A stretch of DNA of 64,000 bases from Streptomyces sp. MA5143a (GCF_900290235.1 NZ_OLMK01000034.1:186001-250000); one strand, 5' to 3'. Positions 14,401 to 23,434 are shown, numbered from the stretch's first letter. Made by a program: numbers and translations. The notes: a model not told the origin generated them from the letters alone.

Positions 14401-15956
14401 TGCTCCGCGGGCGTGACCGGGCTCTCGGCGGGCTCCTGAGCCTGCTCGCCGGCGCCCGTGGGCGGGGTCCTGATGACGACCGCCACGAGGACGGCCGTAC
14501 CGAGCGCGAGCAGCGCGCCGACGACACCGATGACGTTCATGCCCTCGGTGAACGCCGCCCGGCCCGAGTCGACGAACGCCGCGGCCACGTCCGCCGGCAG
14601 GGTTTTCGCGGCCTGAAGCGCCTCGGCGAGGGTGTCACCGGCACCGTCCGGGATCCGCGCGGGCACGTCCACCTCACTGCGGTACACGGCCGTGCCGACA
14701 CTGCCGAGGATCGCGACGCCGAGGGCCATGCCCAGCTCGGTGCTGGTCTCCGAGATCGCCGCCGCGGAACCCGCCTGCTCGGGCGGCGCCGAGCCGACCA
14801 CGATGTCGGTGCCCAGCGCGATGAGCGGGCCGCCACCGGCGTACACGAAGGCGAAGCCGGTCACGACCTGTGCGATGCCGGAGGTGCTGTCGGCGAGGGC
14901 CAGCATGAGGTGTCCGAGCGCCGACACGGCCAGGCCGACCGCGACGACGTACGCGGGCCGCACCTTGCTCGCCGCGATCGGGGACACCACGGACGTCACG
15001 ATCAGCGCGAACGCCGCGGGCAGCAGGTACAGGCCGGCCTTCATCGGTGACAGGCCGCCGACGAGTTGCAGGTACTGCGTCACGAACAGATAGGTGCCGC
15101 CCGCGACCAGCATGCTCAGCAGCAGTGTCACCAGGGACGTGCGGAACGCCGGGTTGCCGAACAGACCGAAGTCCAGCAGGGGGCTGTCCAGGCCGCGCTG
15201 CCGGCGCACGAACACCACGCCCATCACCAGGCCCGCGACGAGGACCAGCAGCGGCAGCGCCGACACCCCGTCGTTGGCGATCTCCTTCAGGCCGTAGATC
15301 ACGGGCAGGATCGCCGCCAGCGACAGCGCCACGCTCACCAGGTCGACCCGGCCGGCCTGCTCGTCGCGGTACTCGGGCAGCAGCACGGGCCCGGCCACCA
15401 GCAGCAGCGCCATGATCGGCACCCCAAGCAGGAACACCGACCCCCACCAGAAGTACTCCAGCATGGCCCCGCCGACCACCGGGCCGAGCGCGATGCCGAC
15501 GGAGAACATGGTGACCCACACGGCGATGGCCACGCCGCGCTGCCTGCCGTCCCGGAACATGTTGGTGATCAGCGCGAGCGTGGACGGCATCAGGGTGGCA
15601 CCGGCGACGCCGAGCGCCGCGCGTGCCGCGATCAGCGAGGCCGGGCCGTCCGCGTAGGCGGCCGCCACCGAGGCCACGCCGAAGGCGGCGCCGCCCATCA
15701 GCAGCAGCTTCCGGCGGCCGACGCGGTCGCCCAGCGACCCCATGGTCACCAGGAAGCCGGCGATCAGGAAGCCGTAGATGTCGATGATCCACAGCATCTG
15801 GGCGGCCGAGGGGTTCAGCGCCTCACTGATGTGCGGGACCGCCAGGTGCAGAACGCTCACATCGATCGAGAGCAGCAGCGTGGGAAGCGCCAGCACGGCC
15901 AGGCCCAGCCACTCCCGTGGCCCGGCCTGGTGGGGGGTATCGGCGATGGTGCTCAA
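14388..15956 (-). CDS. MFS multidrug exporter, DHA2 (14-helix) family
   Basis: 522 aa from TTG 15956, which overlaps the thioesterase stop (TTGA) and has AAGGAG upstream. Fourteen predicted helices. Signature motifs: DVSVLHLAVPHI (motif D1), GSLGDRVGRRKLLLMG (motif A) and GPVVGGAMLEYFWWGSVF (motif C region). DHA2 proteins are proton-coupled drug exporters and are common at the end of antibiotic operons. As the distal gene of the cluster operon it probably exports the polyketide and adds to self-resistance. Confidence 0.9.
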   Translation of the reverse strand: MSTIADTPHQAGPREWLGLAVLALPTLLLSIDVSVLHLAVPHISEALNPSAAQMLWIIDIYGFLIAGFLVTMGSLGDRVGRRKLLLMGGAAFGVASVAAAYADGPASLIAARAALGVAGATLMPSTLALITNMFRDGRQRGVAIAVWVTMFSVGIALGPVVGGAMLEYFWWGSVFLLGVPIMALLLVAGPVLLPEYRDEQAGRVDLVSVALSLAAILPVIYGLKEIANDGVSALPLLVLVAGLVMGVVFVRRQRGLDSPLLDFGLFGNPAFRTSLVTLLLSMLVAGGTYLFVTQYLQLVGGLSPMKAGLYLLPAAFALIVTSVVSPIAASKVRPAYVVAVGLAVSALGHLMLALADSTSGIAQVVTGFAFVYAGGGPLIALGTDIVVGSAPPEQAGSAAAISETSTELGMALGVAILGSVGTAVYRSEVDVPARIPDGAGDTLAEALQAAKTLPADVAAAFVDSGRAAFTEGMNVIGVVGALLALGTAVLVAVVIRTPPTGAGEQAQEPAESPVTPAEQPAS

Positions 15957-16792
15957 CTCGTCTCCTTCAACAGGTGCGTCGAACCGCCGCCCGGAACGGA
16001 TACCGGGCGGCCGGACGTACGGGGGACCCGGCCCCCGTACGGGGTGCCCGCGTGCGGTGCGCCGGGGCGGCCGGCCACCAGGCGGTGGACGACGGCAGCG
16101 GCGGGCGCGGGCTCGTAGAGGTAGAAATGGCCGCCGGGGAACATCAGTCGCCGGAAGCCGCCGGTGGTCTCCAGGGACCACAGGTGCAGCCGCTCGGCGA
16201 CGACGACGGGGTCGTCGACCGCGCCGAGCGCGAGGATGGGCACGCCGGTGCCCGACAGCGGCCGCTCGTGGTGCTCCATCGCCTCCAGGTCGGCGCGGAT
16301 CGCCCGCAGTGACAGCCGGACCAGGTCGTCCCGGTCCAGCAGTTGGGGTGTCATGCCGCCGATGTCCAGCAGGTGCTCCACCAGTTCGGTGTCGCTCCTG
16401 AGGTGGGCGAAGGGCGGCTCGGCGGGGAAGCACGGGGGCTGTCGCGCCGAGAGGGCCAGCAGCTCCGGCGCGAGGCCCTTGTGCTCCATCGTGCGGGTCA
16501 GTTCGTACGCCAGCACACTGCCGAAGCTGTGCCCGACGACGGCGTACGGCAGCTCGGGCAGCTCCGTCAGGGCCGCGCCGAGCGCGTCGACGAGGGGTTC
16601 GACGCGGGTGAGCGGGCGCTCGGTGATCCGGGCGCCCCGGCCGGGCAGTTGGGCGACGACGAGTTCCACGTCCGGGGGCAGGAACCGCGCCCACGAGCGG
16701 AACGCGGAGGGCCACCCGCCGGCGTGCGGGAAGGCCACCACTCGGAAGCGGGGCGCGGGCCGGGGGCCCACGGTGATCCACCACTCACGCAT
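15953..16792 (-). CDS. Type II (editing) thioesterase
   Basis: 279 aa from ATG 16792, inside the last codons of the amidohydrolase gene (8-nt overlap). Surfactin-TE-like alpha/beta hydrolase: oxyanion segment FPHAGGWPSAF, nucleophile elbow GHSFG (Ser89), acid near GAVDDPVV and His222 in GGHFYLYEP. Free-standing TEIIs remove aberrant acyl groups from carrier domains. The PKS lacks an integrated TE, but chain release is better explained by the oxoamine synthase of PKS-D, so proofreading is the likelier role. The C-terminal 35 residues are a Gly/Arg-rich tail. Confidence 0.9.
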   Translation of the reverse strand: MREWWITVGPRPAPRFRVVAFPHAGGWPSAFRSWARFLPPDVELVVAQLPGRGARITERPLTRVEPLVDALGAALTELPELPYAVVGHSFGSVLAYELTRTMEHKGLAPELLALSARQPPCFPAEPPFAHLRSDTELVEHLLDIGGMTPQLLDRDDLVRLSLRAIRADLEAMEHHERPLSGTGVPILALGAVDDPVVVAERLHLWSLETTGGFRRLMFPGGHFYLYEPAPAAAVVHRLVAGRPGAPHAGTPYGGRVPRTSGRPVSVPGGGSTHLLKETS

Positions 16793-17999
16793 CGGCCACC
16801 GCCTGTCCCTTGCCGGCGTCGGCGTCGGCGTCGGCATCGGCATCGGCGTCGGCATCGGCGTCGGCGTCCGTCTTGGCGTGGGTGCCGGCCGATCGCCGGG
16901 CCAGCAGCGGGTGGTGGGCCCGCAGATGCTCGACGACCCGGCTCTGGTGGCCCTGGAGGCGCTGGCCCGGCAGATGGTCCAGGGAGTGCAGGAACGGGTC
17001 CTGGGGGGCGGGCAGTCCGGCGATGGCGCTCGCCGTGGCGAGCACCAGCATCGGCTGGTACCACGCCGAGTAGCCGCCCTCGTGGACGAAGACGACGCGG
17101 CCCCCGGTGAGTTCGTCGGCGAGGCGGCACATCGTGGACGTCATGGTGTGGAACGTGCGGCTGGTGCACATCATGCGGCCCATCGGGTCGTGGCCGCCCG
17201 CGTCGACGCCCGCCGCGACCAGGATCAGCTCGGGCCGGAACGCGCGCGCCGCGGGTTCCACGACCCGGTCCACGACGGCGAGGTAGGCGCCGTGTCCCGA
17301 GCCCGGGGGCAGCGGCACGTTGAGCGTGCTGCCGGCGCCGGCCCCCGTGCCGGTCTCCATGACGTGGCCGGACGCCGCCGGGAACAGCCCGTCCTGGTGG
17401 ATCGACACGTACAGCACGTCCGGGTCGTCGTAGAACACCCGCTGGATGCCGTTGCCGTGGTGCACGTCCCAGTCCAGGATCATCACCCGGCGGGCCCCGC
17501 GGCGTTGCGCGGCCCGCGCTGCGACGGCGACGTTGTTGTAGAGGCACAGGGCCATCGCCCGGTCGGGTTCCGCGTGGTGGCCCGGCGGGCGGACGAGGCA
17601 GTACGCCCGCCGGAACCGCCCGTCCAGGACCTGCTCGGCGGCCTGCGCCGAGGCACCCGCCGCGAGCCTGGCGGCGTGCGCGCTGTGGTAGTTGACCTGC
17701 GCGTACACGCCGGCGTCGCCCCCGCCGGACGCCGACACCGCCTCGACGCGCTCGATGTGCTCCGGCACGTGCACCAGGCGCAGGTCCTCGTCGGAGGCGG
17801 GCGTCGGCGTCCGGCACGTGTACCGGTCCAGCACTCCGGACGCCTTGACCAGCCCCTCGGCCCGGCGCAGATCGGGGTCGACCGCGAACTGCCGGAGCGG
17901 TTCGACACCGGGGCCGACGGGCACGTACCCCGAGCCGGGCCCGGGGTCGTGCCAGAAGCACATCTCGTGGCTGTACCACGCGAGGTCGGACGTGTTCAC
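16785..17999 (-). CDS. HDAC-like class II amidohydrolase in the PKS operon
   Basis: 404 aa from GTG 17999 (GTGA overlap with the upstream gene). Member of the zinc-dependent HDAC / acetylpolyamine amidohydrolase superfamily: RPPGHHAEP (catalytic His141-His142), LDWDVHHGNG (zinc ligands Asp178, His180), GGHDPMG (third ligand Asp271) and EGGYS (Tyr310), so it should be active. Such enzymes remove acetyl or other short acyl groups from amines. In this operon, which starts its chain with a predicted N-formyl amine, deformylation or deacylation of the product is an attractive role (inference). Residues 370-395 end in a run of nine Asp-Ala repeats. Confidence 0.88.
   Translation of the reverse strand: MNTSDLAWYSHEMCFWHDPGPGSGYVPVGPGVEPLRQFAVDPDLRRAEGLVKASGVLDRYTCRTPTPASDEDLRLVHVPEHIERVEAVSASGGGDAGVYAQVNYHSAHAARLAAGASAQAAEQVLDGRFRRAYCLVRPPGHHAEPDRAMALCLYNNVAVAARAAQRRGARRVMILDWDVHHGNGIQRVFYDDPDVLYVSIHQDGLFPAASGHVMETGTGAGAGSTLNVPLPPGSGHGAYLAVVDRVVEPAARAFRPELILVAAGVDAGGHDPMGRMMCTSRTFHTMTSTMCRLADELTGGRVVFVHEGGYSAWYQPMLVLATASAIAGLPAPQDPFLHSLDHLPGQRLQGHQSRVVEHLRAHHPLLARRSAGTHAKTDADADADADADADADADAGKGQAVADA
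16815..16868. repeat. 6-bp microsatellite encoding (Asp-Ala)9
   Basis: Nine copies of GGC(G/A)TC in frame near the 3' end of the HDAC-like gene. It gives an acidic flexible tail, and length variation between strains is likely. Confidence 0.9.
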
Positions 18000-18304
18000 C
18001 CGGCGGACACACCCAGCGAGGCGCGGCTGACGCCGGAGACCTTCTCGATGTACTGGAGGTAGTACTCCCGTTCCTCGTCCGGGGTGCGCTTGGCCCGGAA
18101 CGTCGTCTCCAGCAGGTCCAGGACCTCACCGGTGCGCCCCGAGGTGAGCGGTTGTTCGGCGACCTCCTCCTCCACGGCGCGGATGCGCGCGGCCGGCTCC
18201 ACCACACCCTTGGTGTGCTCGTCCTGGTCGCTGTTGTGGTTACGGGTCGAGGCGATGGTCTTCAGCACCGCCGAGAAGAACGCCGTCTTGTCGATGTCCG
18301 CCAT
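17996..18304 (-). CDS. Small acidic protein of unknown function, coupled to the amidohydrolase
   Basis: 102 aa from ATG 18304 (GGGGGA six bases upstream). No family recognised, no signal peptide, no membrane segment, no Cys. Predicted helical and charged (ARIRAVEEEVAEQ, DEEREYYLQYIEKVSG). Its stop overlaps the GTG of the HDAC-like gene (GTGA), so the two are translated together and may form a complex. It lies 88 bp after PKS-D. It is too short for a carrier protein, and no Gly-x-Asp-Ser site is present. Confidence 0.75.
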   Translation of the reverse strand: MADIDKTAFFSAVLKTIASTRNHNSDQDEHTKGVVEPAARIRAVEEEVAEQPLTSGRTGEVLDLLETTFRAKRTPDEEREYYLQYIEKVSGVSRASLGVSAG

Positions 18305-18392
18305 GTCGGTTCCCCCTTGCTCGTCGTGTGTGCGTGCGACGTGCCGTGCCACCCGGCCGACGCGGCTTCCCGCCGCGTGTCCGGGGCGTCTG

Positions 18393-21300
18393 TCAAGTGA
18401 TGAGGCCACAGGCGCGGCCCGCTTTCTCCAGCGTCGTGACGGCCGTGTCCAGGTCCGCCTCGGAGTGGCTCAGGTTGACGATGGTCCGCAGCCTCGGCAG
18501 CGTGCGCGGCACCGCCGGGTAGACGATCGGCTGCACGAACAGTCCGTCCTGCTGGCACAGGCGGGCCATGGCGCCCGCCTGTTCGGCGCTGCGGCAGATG
18601 ACCGGCACGACGGGCGTCTCACCGGTGAGCGTGTCGAAGCCGAGTGCCCGCAGCCGCTCCCGGTAGCGGGTGGTCCTGGCCCGCAGTTCGCGCGGCAGTT
18701 CGGGCGCGGCGTCGATCACCTCGATCGCCGCCCGGGCCGCCGCCACCTGGGCCGGGGTGGCCGCCGCGGAGAACATCCAGCCGCGCGCGTTGTTCTTCAG
18801 CGCGAAGACGAGGTCGCTCGACCCGGCGACGTAACCGCCCGCGCTGGGCACGGTCTTGGAGAGGGTGCCCATCTTCACGTCGACGCGGGCCGGGTCGATG
18901 CCGAAGTGCTCGGTGATGCCGCGCCCGGTGCGGCCGAGCACACCGAGGCTGTGTGCCTCGTCCACCATGAGGGGGGCGTCGTACCGCTCGCACAGCTCGA
19001 CGATGCCCGGCAGGTCGGCGACGTCGCCGTCCATGCTGAACACGGCGTCGGTGACGACCAGTCGGCCCGCGTCCCCCGCCTTGCGCAGAGCGCGCTCCAG
19101 ATCGGCGAGGTCGTTGTGCGCGTACGTGATGACCCGGGCGCCCGAGAGGCGGTAGCCGTCGAGGATGCTGGCGTGGTTGTAGACGTCGCCGATGACGACG
19201 TCGCCGGGGCCGACCAGCGCGCCCACCGTCGCCACGTTCGTCATGTAGCCGCTGGAGAAGACGACGGCGTCCTCGGTGCCGAGGAACCGGGCGAGCGTCA
19301 GCTCCAGTTCGCGGTGCAGGTGGAGGGTGCCCGCGAGGAGCCGCACCCCGTGGGCGCCGGTCCCGTGCCGCTCCACCGCGCGCAGCGCCTGCTGCTCGAT
19401 GTAGTCGTGGCCGATGAGCCCGAGATAGCTGTAGGAGGCGAAGTTGAGGAACCAGCGGCCGTCGAACTTGATGTGGGCGCCCCGCGCCTCCTCGATGACG
19501 GGCTCGTAGAAGTACTCGTCCTTCGCGACGATCACCCGGTCGTCCACGGAGAGGGCGTCGATACGCCGGTCCAGGAACGTCCCGCCGGGCCGGTCGGAGA
19601 GCCGACCGGGGAGAGTGCGGCGGGGGACGCGGGGGGCGGAGCGGGGTGGGTGGGGGGCCGGTGCGGTCACGGGAGCGGCGGGCATGGGGGTGACCGTCGG
19701 GGGTGCGACTGTCGCCTCGGTGGGGGTGGGCGCCGGCCGGGGTACGGGCGGGGCAGTCGGGGCCGGGAACTCCTCGGTGCCGGTGGACGCGGGGGTGCGG
19801 AAGCGGTCCCAGTCGGGGACGAAGGAGTCGGCGGCACTCCGGGGTGCGGCTACGGCGGGCGCCGGCTGCTCCGGGGCCGGGGGCGTCGGCGCGACCACAG
19901 GCGTGAAGCCCGTGTTCACCGGAGCCGGGGTCGTCGGGGGGCCTACAGGCGTGGGGGGCGCGGTCGCCGACGGCGGGGCGGAGGGTCGCAGGTGGTTCAC
20001 CAGCGCGCCGACCGTGCTGTGTTCGAAGAACACCATCGGGTCGACCTCGAAGCCGTCGGCGGACAGGGAGGCCGCCAGTTCGACCGCCATCATGGAGTCG
20101 AGGCCCAGTTCCAGCAGATCGTCCTCGGGCGCCACGGCGTCCACGTGCAGCACGTTCTTCAGAGCCGTCGTCAGCGACAGCCACAGTCCGCTGTCCGGTG
20201 TCACAACCGTCATGGGTTCTTCCTTCGCGTGGGCGGCGGCGCACAGGACGTAGTGCGCGGGGGGACGGCCGAGGACGGTGCGCAGCAGGGCGACACCGCT
20301 GTCCGCCGTGAGGACCGGTACGCCGTGCGCGGCGGCCTTCGGGGCGATGCCCTCGCCCATGCCGACGCTCCACAGGCCCCAGCCGAGGCTGAACCACGGG
20401 GCCCCGTCGGCGCGTCTGCGGGCGGCGTAGCCGTCGAGGTAGGCGTTGGCCGTGGCGTAGGCGCTCTGTCCGAGGTTGGCGCGGACGGAGGCGACGGACG
20501 AGAAGAGGACGACGAAGTCGGGGGTGCCGCTCGCGGCGAGCAGGTCGTCGATCGCGTGCACCCCGCCGACCTTGGGGCCGAGGACGTCCGTGACCTGCTC
20601 GGGTGTCAGGGTGCGGGCCAGGCCGTCGCGCAGCACTCCCGCCGCGTGGAACACGCCGTCGAAGCGTTCGGCGCCGTCGAGTGCCTTCGGCAGCGTACGG
20701 ACGTCGGCGGCCAGGGTGTGCAGGTCGCAGCGGGTTCCCAGCCGGTCGAGCCGTGCCCGTGTCTCCCCCGCGTCCGGGACCGTGCGGCCCACGAGGGTCA
20801 GATGGGCGCAGCCCTCGGCCGCGAGGAGCTCCGCGATCCGCAGACCGATGCCGCCCATTCCCCCGGTGATGAGGAAGCGCCCGTCGCGGAAGCGGGGAGC
20901 GGGCGCCGGAGCGTCGGCGCCGCTCGGCGGCAGCGGGGCGGGCCCGGTAGGTTCCAGCGTCGGCCGGTACCAGCCGGAGGGTCGGCGGGCGAGTTCCGGC
21001 TCGGCGTACCCGAGGAGGTCCGTCGGCGTGTTCGTCGTCGTGAGGTCGGCGCCGGGTTCCAGGTCCACCAAGCGCACCCCGGTGCGGGGGTGTTCCACGC
21101 GCAGGGTGCGGCCGAGGCCCCACAGGGAGGTCATGAAGGGGTCGACGGTCTCCTTCCCCGTCACCCGGTGGGCGCCGCAGGTGACGATGAGCAGGTCCGG
21201 CATCGGCGGACGGAACGCCAGCCGCCGTACCAGGGCGAAGACCCCCCGCAGGGCTTCGCCCACCCGGTCCTCGTCCGTGAGTCCGCGCGGTGCCTCGTAG

Positions 21301-22316
21301 ACCACCGCGCCCACGGGCGTCCCGTCGAGCACCTCGTCCAGGCGCTCCGGCGTCAACTCCTCGGGCGTCAGGTGGATATGGGGCGGTCCGCCCGACGCCG
21401 ACGTCCGCCGCTGCGAGACCAGCAGCAGGGGGCCTTGGCGCTCCCGTGGCGTGCGGGTGGGCCGGACCTCCCGCCAGACCGGGGTCTCGATCGAACCGGC
21501 GGCGGAGGGGGTCCGTTCCTCCGCCGGCGGGCCGGTCGGGGTGCCCGCCGTGGGCGACTTGAGTGTGATGCGCTCCAGTTCGAGCAGCACCTCGCCCTGC
21601 TGCGTGCAGACGGTGGCCCGCCCCCGTACGGCACCGGCGCGGGCCCCGGCCGTCGCGTCCCGTTCGACGAGGGCGAGGACCGTGCCCGAGACGGGCCGGC
21701 GGGCCACGAGCCGGCCCACGTACCACGGCAGGCACGCCCCGGCCGTTCCGTCGTCGAGCATGCCGAGGGCCTGGAAGACGCTGTCGAGCAGCGGCGGCGG
21801 CACGAACCGGGCCGTGTGCAGGTCGTCCTCGGCGCGCAGCACCACCAGCATGCGGTCCGTTCCCCGGTACGCGGAGCGGATCGCCCGGTAGGTGGGCCCG
21901 TACGTGATGCCGCTGGCCTGCCGCCACGCGTCGATGTCCGTCAGCGGGACGGGCCGGGTGCAGCCCGCCCGCAGTCCGCCCACGTCGACGTAGCGGGGCG
22001 GCGGCATCGGCACGCCGCGGGCGCGCGCCGAGCTGTGCTCGACCGGCGCGCCGCCCGCGTCGTCACCGGCCGAGAGGACCGAGCAGCGCCCGTCGTCGGC
22101 CGTGGTCACCCGCAGATCGACGCCGGGCCCGGTCACCCTCAGCGGCGCGCGGAAGGTGACGTCGTCCAGCGTCCACACGCGGTCGGGCCGTCGGGCGTCG
22201 CAGGCGGTCAGGACGGCGTCCGTCTGGAGGGCTGCCGGCACGACCGGTGTGTCACCGATGCGGTGGTCGCGGACCAGCGCGTCGGTGACGCCGAGGTGGA
22301 CCCGGAAGCCGCTCAT
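18393..22316 (-). CDS. PKS-D: DH-KR-ACP-alpha-oxoamine synthase (terminal half-module and release)
   Basis: 1307 aa from ATG 22316 (ATGA overlap with alkC). DH at about 1-250 (His18, Asp178 in PLLDSVF); KR at about 290-690 with NADPH motif LITGGMGGIG and Ser606/Tyr620/Asn624; ACP with phosphopantetheine Ser741 (LGLDSMM); a Pro/Ala/Thr linker at 775-900; and a C-terminal PLP-dependent alpha-oxoamine synthase at 915-1307 with HGTGAHGVRLLAGT, Asp1119 in MVDEAHS and Schiff-base Lys1154 in TLSKTVPSAGG. Related domains (5-aminolevulinate and serine palmitoyl transferase family; seen in prodiginine PKSs) release an acyl-ACP by decarboxylative condensation with an amino acid, giving an alpha-aminoketone. 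No KS or AT is present; those for this module are at the end of PKS-C. Confidence 0.93.
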   Translation of the reverse strand: MSGFRVHLGVTDALVRDHRIGDTPVVPAALQTDAVLTACDARRPDRVWTLDDVTFRAPLRVTGPGVDLRVTTADDGRCSVLSAGDDAGGAPVEHSSARARGVPMPPPRYVDVGGLRAGCTRPVPLTDIDAWRQASGITYGPTYRAIRSAYRGTDRMLVVLRAEDDLHTARFVPPPLLDSVFQALGMLDDGTAGACLPWYVGRLVARRPVSGTVLALVERDATAGARAGAVRGRATVCTQQGEVLLELERITLKSPTAGTPTGPPAEERTPSAAGSIETPVWREVRPTRTPRERQGPLLLVSQRRTSASGGPPHIHLTPEELTPERLDEVLDGTPVGAVVYEAPRGLTDEDRVGEALRGVFALVRRLAFRPPMPDLLIVTCGAHRVTGKETVDPFMTSLWGLGRTLRVEHPRTGVRLVDLEPGADLTTTNTPTDLLGYAEPELARRPSGWYRPTLEPTGPAPLPPSGADAPAPAPRFRDGRFLITGGMGGIGLRIAELLAAEGCAHLTLVGRTVPDAGETRARLDRLGTRCDLHTLAADVRTLPKALDGAERFDGVFHAAGVLRDGLARTLTPEQVTDVLGPKVGGVHAIDDLLAASGTPDFVVLFSSVASVRANLGQSAYATANAYLDGYAARRRADGAPWFSLGWGLWSVGMGEGIAPKAAAHGVPVLTADSGVALLRTVLGRPPAHYVLCAAAHAKEEPMTVVTPDSGLWLSLTTALKNVLHVDAVAPEDDLLELGLDSMMAVELAASLSADGFEVDPMVFFEHSTVGALVNHLRPSAPPSATAPPTPVGPPTTPAPVNTGFTPVVAPTPPAPEQPAPAVAAPRSAADSFVPDWDRFRTPASTGTEEFPAPTAPPVPRPAPTPTEATVAPPTVTPMPAAPVTAPAPHPPRSAPRVPRRTLPGRLSDRPGGTFLDRRIDALSVDDRVIVAKDEYFYEPVIEEARGAHIKFDGRWFLNFASYSYLGLIGHDYIEQQALRAVERHGTGAHGVRLLAGTLHLHRELELTLARFLGTEDAVVFSSGYMTNVATVGALVGPGDVVIGDVYNHASILDGYRLSGARVITYAHNDLADLERALRKAGDAGRLVVTDAVFSMDGDVADLPGIVELCERYDAPLMVDEAHSLGVLGRTGRGITEHFGIDPARVDVKMGTLSKTVPSAGGYVAGSSDLVFALKNNARGWMFSAAATPAQVAAARAAIEVIDAAPELPRELRARTTRYRERLRALGFDTLTGETPVVPVICRSAEQAGAMARLCQQDGLFVQPIVYPAVPRTLPRLRTIVNLSHSEADLDTAVTTLEKAGRACGLIT

Positions 22317-23434
22317 GTGCGGAGGTCGAACCGCTCGGTGGCCTTCACCAGGCCGTTCACCTGAATGTCCACGGTGTGCTCGCCGGCGTAGTAGCGACGG
22401 GTCTGGATCTCCTTGACGGGGTGGGACTTCCGCACGGTCCGCCGCTCCCCCGCGGCGAGTTGGAGCGATGTCAGTTTGAAGACCTTGGGGATGCTGCGGC
22501 CGTTCTTGCGCACGTGGTGGACCACGTAGTCGACGGTCACGCTGTGCGGCCGGTCGTCGCCGTTCTCCACGGTGAAGTCGATGAGCAGGGTGTCCCCGAC
22601 GGTGACCGCGCCGGGCGTGACGCGCAGGTCGGACACCTGGACGAGTTCGCCGCCCGTCGCCCCGAGGATGGCCAGGGCCTGCTGGTCGCCCTTCTTCACC
22701 AGGGTGCGCAGGGCGTGCTTCACGATCCAGTCGGTCTCGGGGGTGGGGCTCTCCTCCAGCCAGCGCAGCGCGGTGGCGAGCGCGAGGTCGGGGATGTCCT
22801 TGGAGATGTCGTTGAGGTTGTTGGCGACGGACTTGCGCACGTACTCGGAGGGGTCGCTGCGCAGGGGTTCGAGGATCTCCAGGACGGGGCGCGGGTCCTT
22901 CACGAAGACGTCGAGGGTGCGGGCCCACGGCAGGCGCGGTCGGATGCCCTCGCTGGCGAGGCGCCGTACGTTGTGGCTGGGGCTGTGGGCCCACTCGGCG
23001 ACCCGCTTCATGGTCAGCTCGTAGTGGTCCTCGACGAAGGGCCTGATGGCGTACTCGCCGGTGTGGCGCCGGGTGATCTCCTCGATGGCGTCCAGCGAGA
23101 CCTCGGGGTGGTCCCGGCCGTACTCCTCCACGAACCTCGCCACCGGCATCAGGAACCAGCTGGTGTTGAACATGCCCTCGCCCTCGGTGAGTTCGTCACC
23201 GAGGATCGACAGGAGCACCGCCACGGCCGTGGGGTAGTCCTCGGGGAGCCGGCTGCGCAGGCCCTCGGTCAGGACGAGGACGCGGTCCTTCAGTTCCTTG
23301 CCGGGGATGCGCTGTTCGACCTCGGCGGCGTACGCCTCGACGTCGAAGTCGGGGTGTACGGCGCGGACCTTGCCGCCGATGAGGCGTGCGGCCTCGCCGT
23401 TGAAGTGTCGCTTCAGTCCGTATTCGCTAGCCAT
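22313..23434 (-). CDS. alkC: AlkC-type DNA glycosylase embedded in the PKS operon
   Basis: 373 aa. ATG 23434 lies within the end of PKS-C (8-nt overlap ATGGCTAG), and its stop overlaps the PKS-D start (ATGA). Residues 1-255 are helical HEAT-like repeats with the AlkC/AlkD look (WAHSPSHNVRRLASEGIRPRLPW, YVRKSVANNLNDISKD, WIVKHALRTLVKKG). Residues 260-373 form an Ig-like beta domain (ITPGAVTVGDT-type start, FTVENGDDRPHSVTVDYVVHH), the extra domain that distinguishes AlkC from AlkD. Known AlkC enzymes excise small cationic adducts such as 3-methyladenine and 3-methylcytosine without base flipping. Coupling on both sides to PKS genes points to self-resistance rather than housekeeping repair. Confidence 0.88.
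   Translation of the reverse strand: MASEYGLKRHFNGEAARLIGGKVRAVHPDFDVEAYAAEVEQRIPGKELKDRVLVLTEGLRSRLPEDYPTAVAVLLSILGDELTEGEGMFNTSWFLMPVARFVEEYGRDHPEVSLDAIEEITRRHTGEYAIRPFVEDHYELTMKRVAEWAHSPSHNVRRLASEGIRPRLPWARTLDVFVKDPRPVLEILEPLRSDPSEYVRKSVANNLNDISKDIPDLALATALRWLEESPTPETDWIVKHALRTLVKKGDQQALAILGATGGELVQVSDLRVTPGAVTVGDTLLIDFTVENGDDRPHSVTVDYVVHHVRKNGRSIPKVFKLTSLQLAAGERRTVRKSHPVKEIQTRRYYAGEHTVDIQVNGLVKATERFDLRT

Noticed and set aside
18084..22364. 1,426-codon + strand open frame opposite PKS-D
   Set aside because: Pure antisense shadow: the minus strand encodes intact DH, KR, ACP and oxoamine synthase; the + strand product is Gly/Arg/Val-rich with no fold signature.
22313..23434. Housekeeping AlkD repair gene that happens to be nearby
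   Set aside because: Overlaps with PKS genes on both sides and an Ig-like C-terminal domain argue for an AlkC-type enzyme co-expressed with the pathway.
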